Source: Lutibacter oceani
GTDB taxonomy: Bacteria > Bacteroidota > Bacteroidia > Flavobacteriales > Flavobacteriaceae
Assembly (NCBI RefSeq): GCF_003384935.1
Contig: NZ_QTTQ01000011.1
Location: 186,001 to 250,000 of the forward strand
DNA: 64,000 nt
Direction: 5' to 3'
Of the stretch, positions 63,168-64,000 are shown piece after piece. The notes beneath the pieces are model-generated. The model ran no database searches, was not told the origin of the DNA, and saw only the letters and a list, made by a program, of their open reading frames with translations. A program made the position numbers and the translations under genes. Numbering within the stretch: the stretch's first letter is position 1; every line of letters begins with the position of its first letter.

Positions 63168-64000
63168 ATGGAAACACAAAAAAACAAAATTGGAAACTGG
63201 CTTAAAACATCAATTACTGCAAGAATGTTGATGGTAGGAATTTTAATAATTATACTTATTATTCCGCTATCCTATATACAATCACTAATTAAAGAAAGAT
63301 CTTTAAGGCAAGAATCGGTTGTAAATGAAATAAATCAAAAATGGGGAAATGAAGTTGTAATATATGGCCCCATTTTAAAGATTCCTTATAAAACCTATAC
63401 AAAAAAATTATTAAGTTCCAATGAAACAAAAAAAGTAACCAAAGAAACTATTGAGCACATTAATTATGCTTACTTTTTTCCAGAAGAGTTATATATTAAA
63501 AGCGAAATAAACCCTGAAGTAAAACAACGGGGAATTTATAAAACATCCGTTTATAAAAGTTCCATAAAAATAAGTGGAAGTTACCATAAACCTGATTTTA
63601 CTAGTATTGAAACATCTGATAAAGATGTGCTATGGGAAAAAGCAACCATTATTATTAAAACTACTAACTTAAAAGGAATAAATAACCAGGTTGAAATTAA
63701 CCTAAACAACCACAACTATAATTTTGTTCCTAAATACGAACCGCAAGATATAAATGTATATCCTAAACAATTAGGGCTTCATAAATTAGAAACTAATTAT
63801 TTAAAAACAGAAGACCTTTTTTCAGAAATAAAACAAAGCTTTTCAATAAATTTAAATATTAGTGGAAGTAAACAGTTTACCATAATTCCTATTGGAAAAG
63901 AGACCGATTTAAATGTTACATCTAACTGGAAAACAGCCAATTTTATTGGAGAATTTCTTCCATTAAATTCAGATAAAATTACAGAAAATGGTTTTAATGC
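63168..64000 (+). CDS. creD: CreD-like inner-membrane cell envelope protein, 3' end missing
   Basis: The frame is open from ATG 63168 to the window end (277 codons, no stop). The start METQKNKIGNWLKTSITARM is followed by a membrane segment (about 22-40, VGILIIILIIPLSYIQSLI) and RSLRQESVVNEINQKWGNEVVIYGPILKIPY, the hallmark region of CreD (inner-membrane protein of the CreBC regulon in enterobacteria). Then comes a beta-rich periplasmic part (SIKISGSYHKPDF, SFSINLNISGSKQFTIIPIGKETDLNVTSNWKTANFIGEFLPL). Only the N-terminal part is present here; the helical C-terminal bundle would follow. A winged-helix gene, not CreBC, stands just upstream. Confidence 0.9.
   Translation, partial: METQKNKIGNWLKTSITARMLMVGILIIILIIPLSYIQSLIKERSLRQESVVNEINQKWGNEVVIYGPILKIPYKTYTKKLLSSNETKKVTKETIEHINYAYFFPEELYIKSEINPEVKQRGIYKTSVYKSSIKISGSYHKPDFTSIETSDKDVLWEKATIIIKTTNLKGINNQVEINLNNHNYNFVPKYEPQDINVYPKQLGLHKLETNYLKTEDLFSEIKQSFSINLNISGSKQFTIIPIGKETDLNVTSNWKTANFIGEFLPLNSDKITENGFN

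Overview
The window comes from a low-GC member of the Bacteroidota, most likely family Flavobacteriaceae. Supporting signs are four SusD/SusC-type loci, TAnnTTTG-type promoter boxes close to start codons, no Shine-Dalgarno pattern, and a PorP/SprF plus type IX (gliding-motility-type) C-terminal domain. An SSS-family symporter in the sugar locus would fit a marine or salt-adapted life, but that is inference. I do not name a genus. I saw no rRNA, tRNA, CRISPR array, insertion sequence or phage gene.

Layout. 1-7635: two tandem outer-membrane uptake modules (a SusD cut by the window edge plus a lipoprotein; then SusC, SusD and a lipoprotein), each closed by a hairpin terminator and with no enzyme gene visible. 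7.7-16.3 kb: housekeeping and envelope genes (rlmB, rhomboid protease, rarA, an unknown secreted protein, a YjjG-like HAD phosphatase, a GT4 glycosyltransferase, an acyltransferase-like protein, a polysaccharide deacetylase-like protein, radC). 16.7-41.5 kb: a large N-glycan utilisation locus. 41.6-45.8 kb: the Trk potassium uptake pair and mpl. 46-52 kb: a type IX secretion cargo with near-identical tandem repeats, PorP/SprF and an OmpA protein. 52.3-59.3 kb: a giant alpha-2-macroglobulin-like protein and kdsA. 59.5-62 kb: B12-dependent ribonucleotide reductase. 62.2-64 kb: a membrane protein, a winged-helix regulator and a CreD-like gene cut by the window end; the two transcription units share a palindromic operator candidate.

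The centrepiece is the N-glycan locus. Eleven minus-strand genes in tight series (39599 down to 21768) encode three GH92 alpha-mannosidases, an SSS symporter, a GH130 phosphorylase, a CBM9-like lipoprotein, a GHL10-like putative hydrolase, a glycosylasparaginase, a GH20 hexosaminidase, a GH29 fucosidase and a PNGase F-type amidase. A SusC/SusD pair follows. A divergent LytS/LytTR two-component pair sits at the operon head. Inferred scheme: glycans are released from protein by the PNGase F-like enzyme, or from glycosyl-asparagine by the glycosylasparaginase. They are imported by SusCD, stripped of fucose and alpha-mannose in the periplasm, and the Man-GlcNAc core is imported by the symporter and phosphorolysed in the cytoplasm by GH130. 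No endo-beta-N-acetylglucosaminidase (GH18/GH85/GH163) or GH2 beta-mannosidase is present here, which leaves the GHL10-like protein as the most interesting unassigned member.
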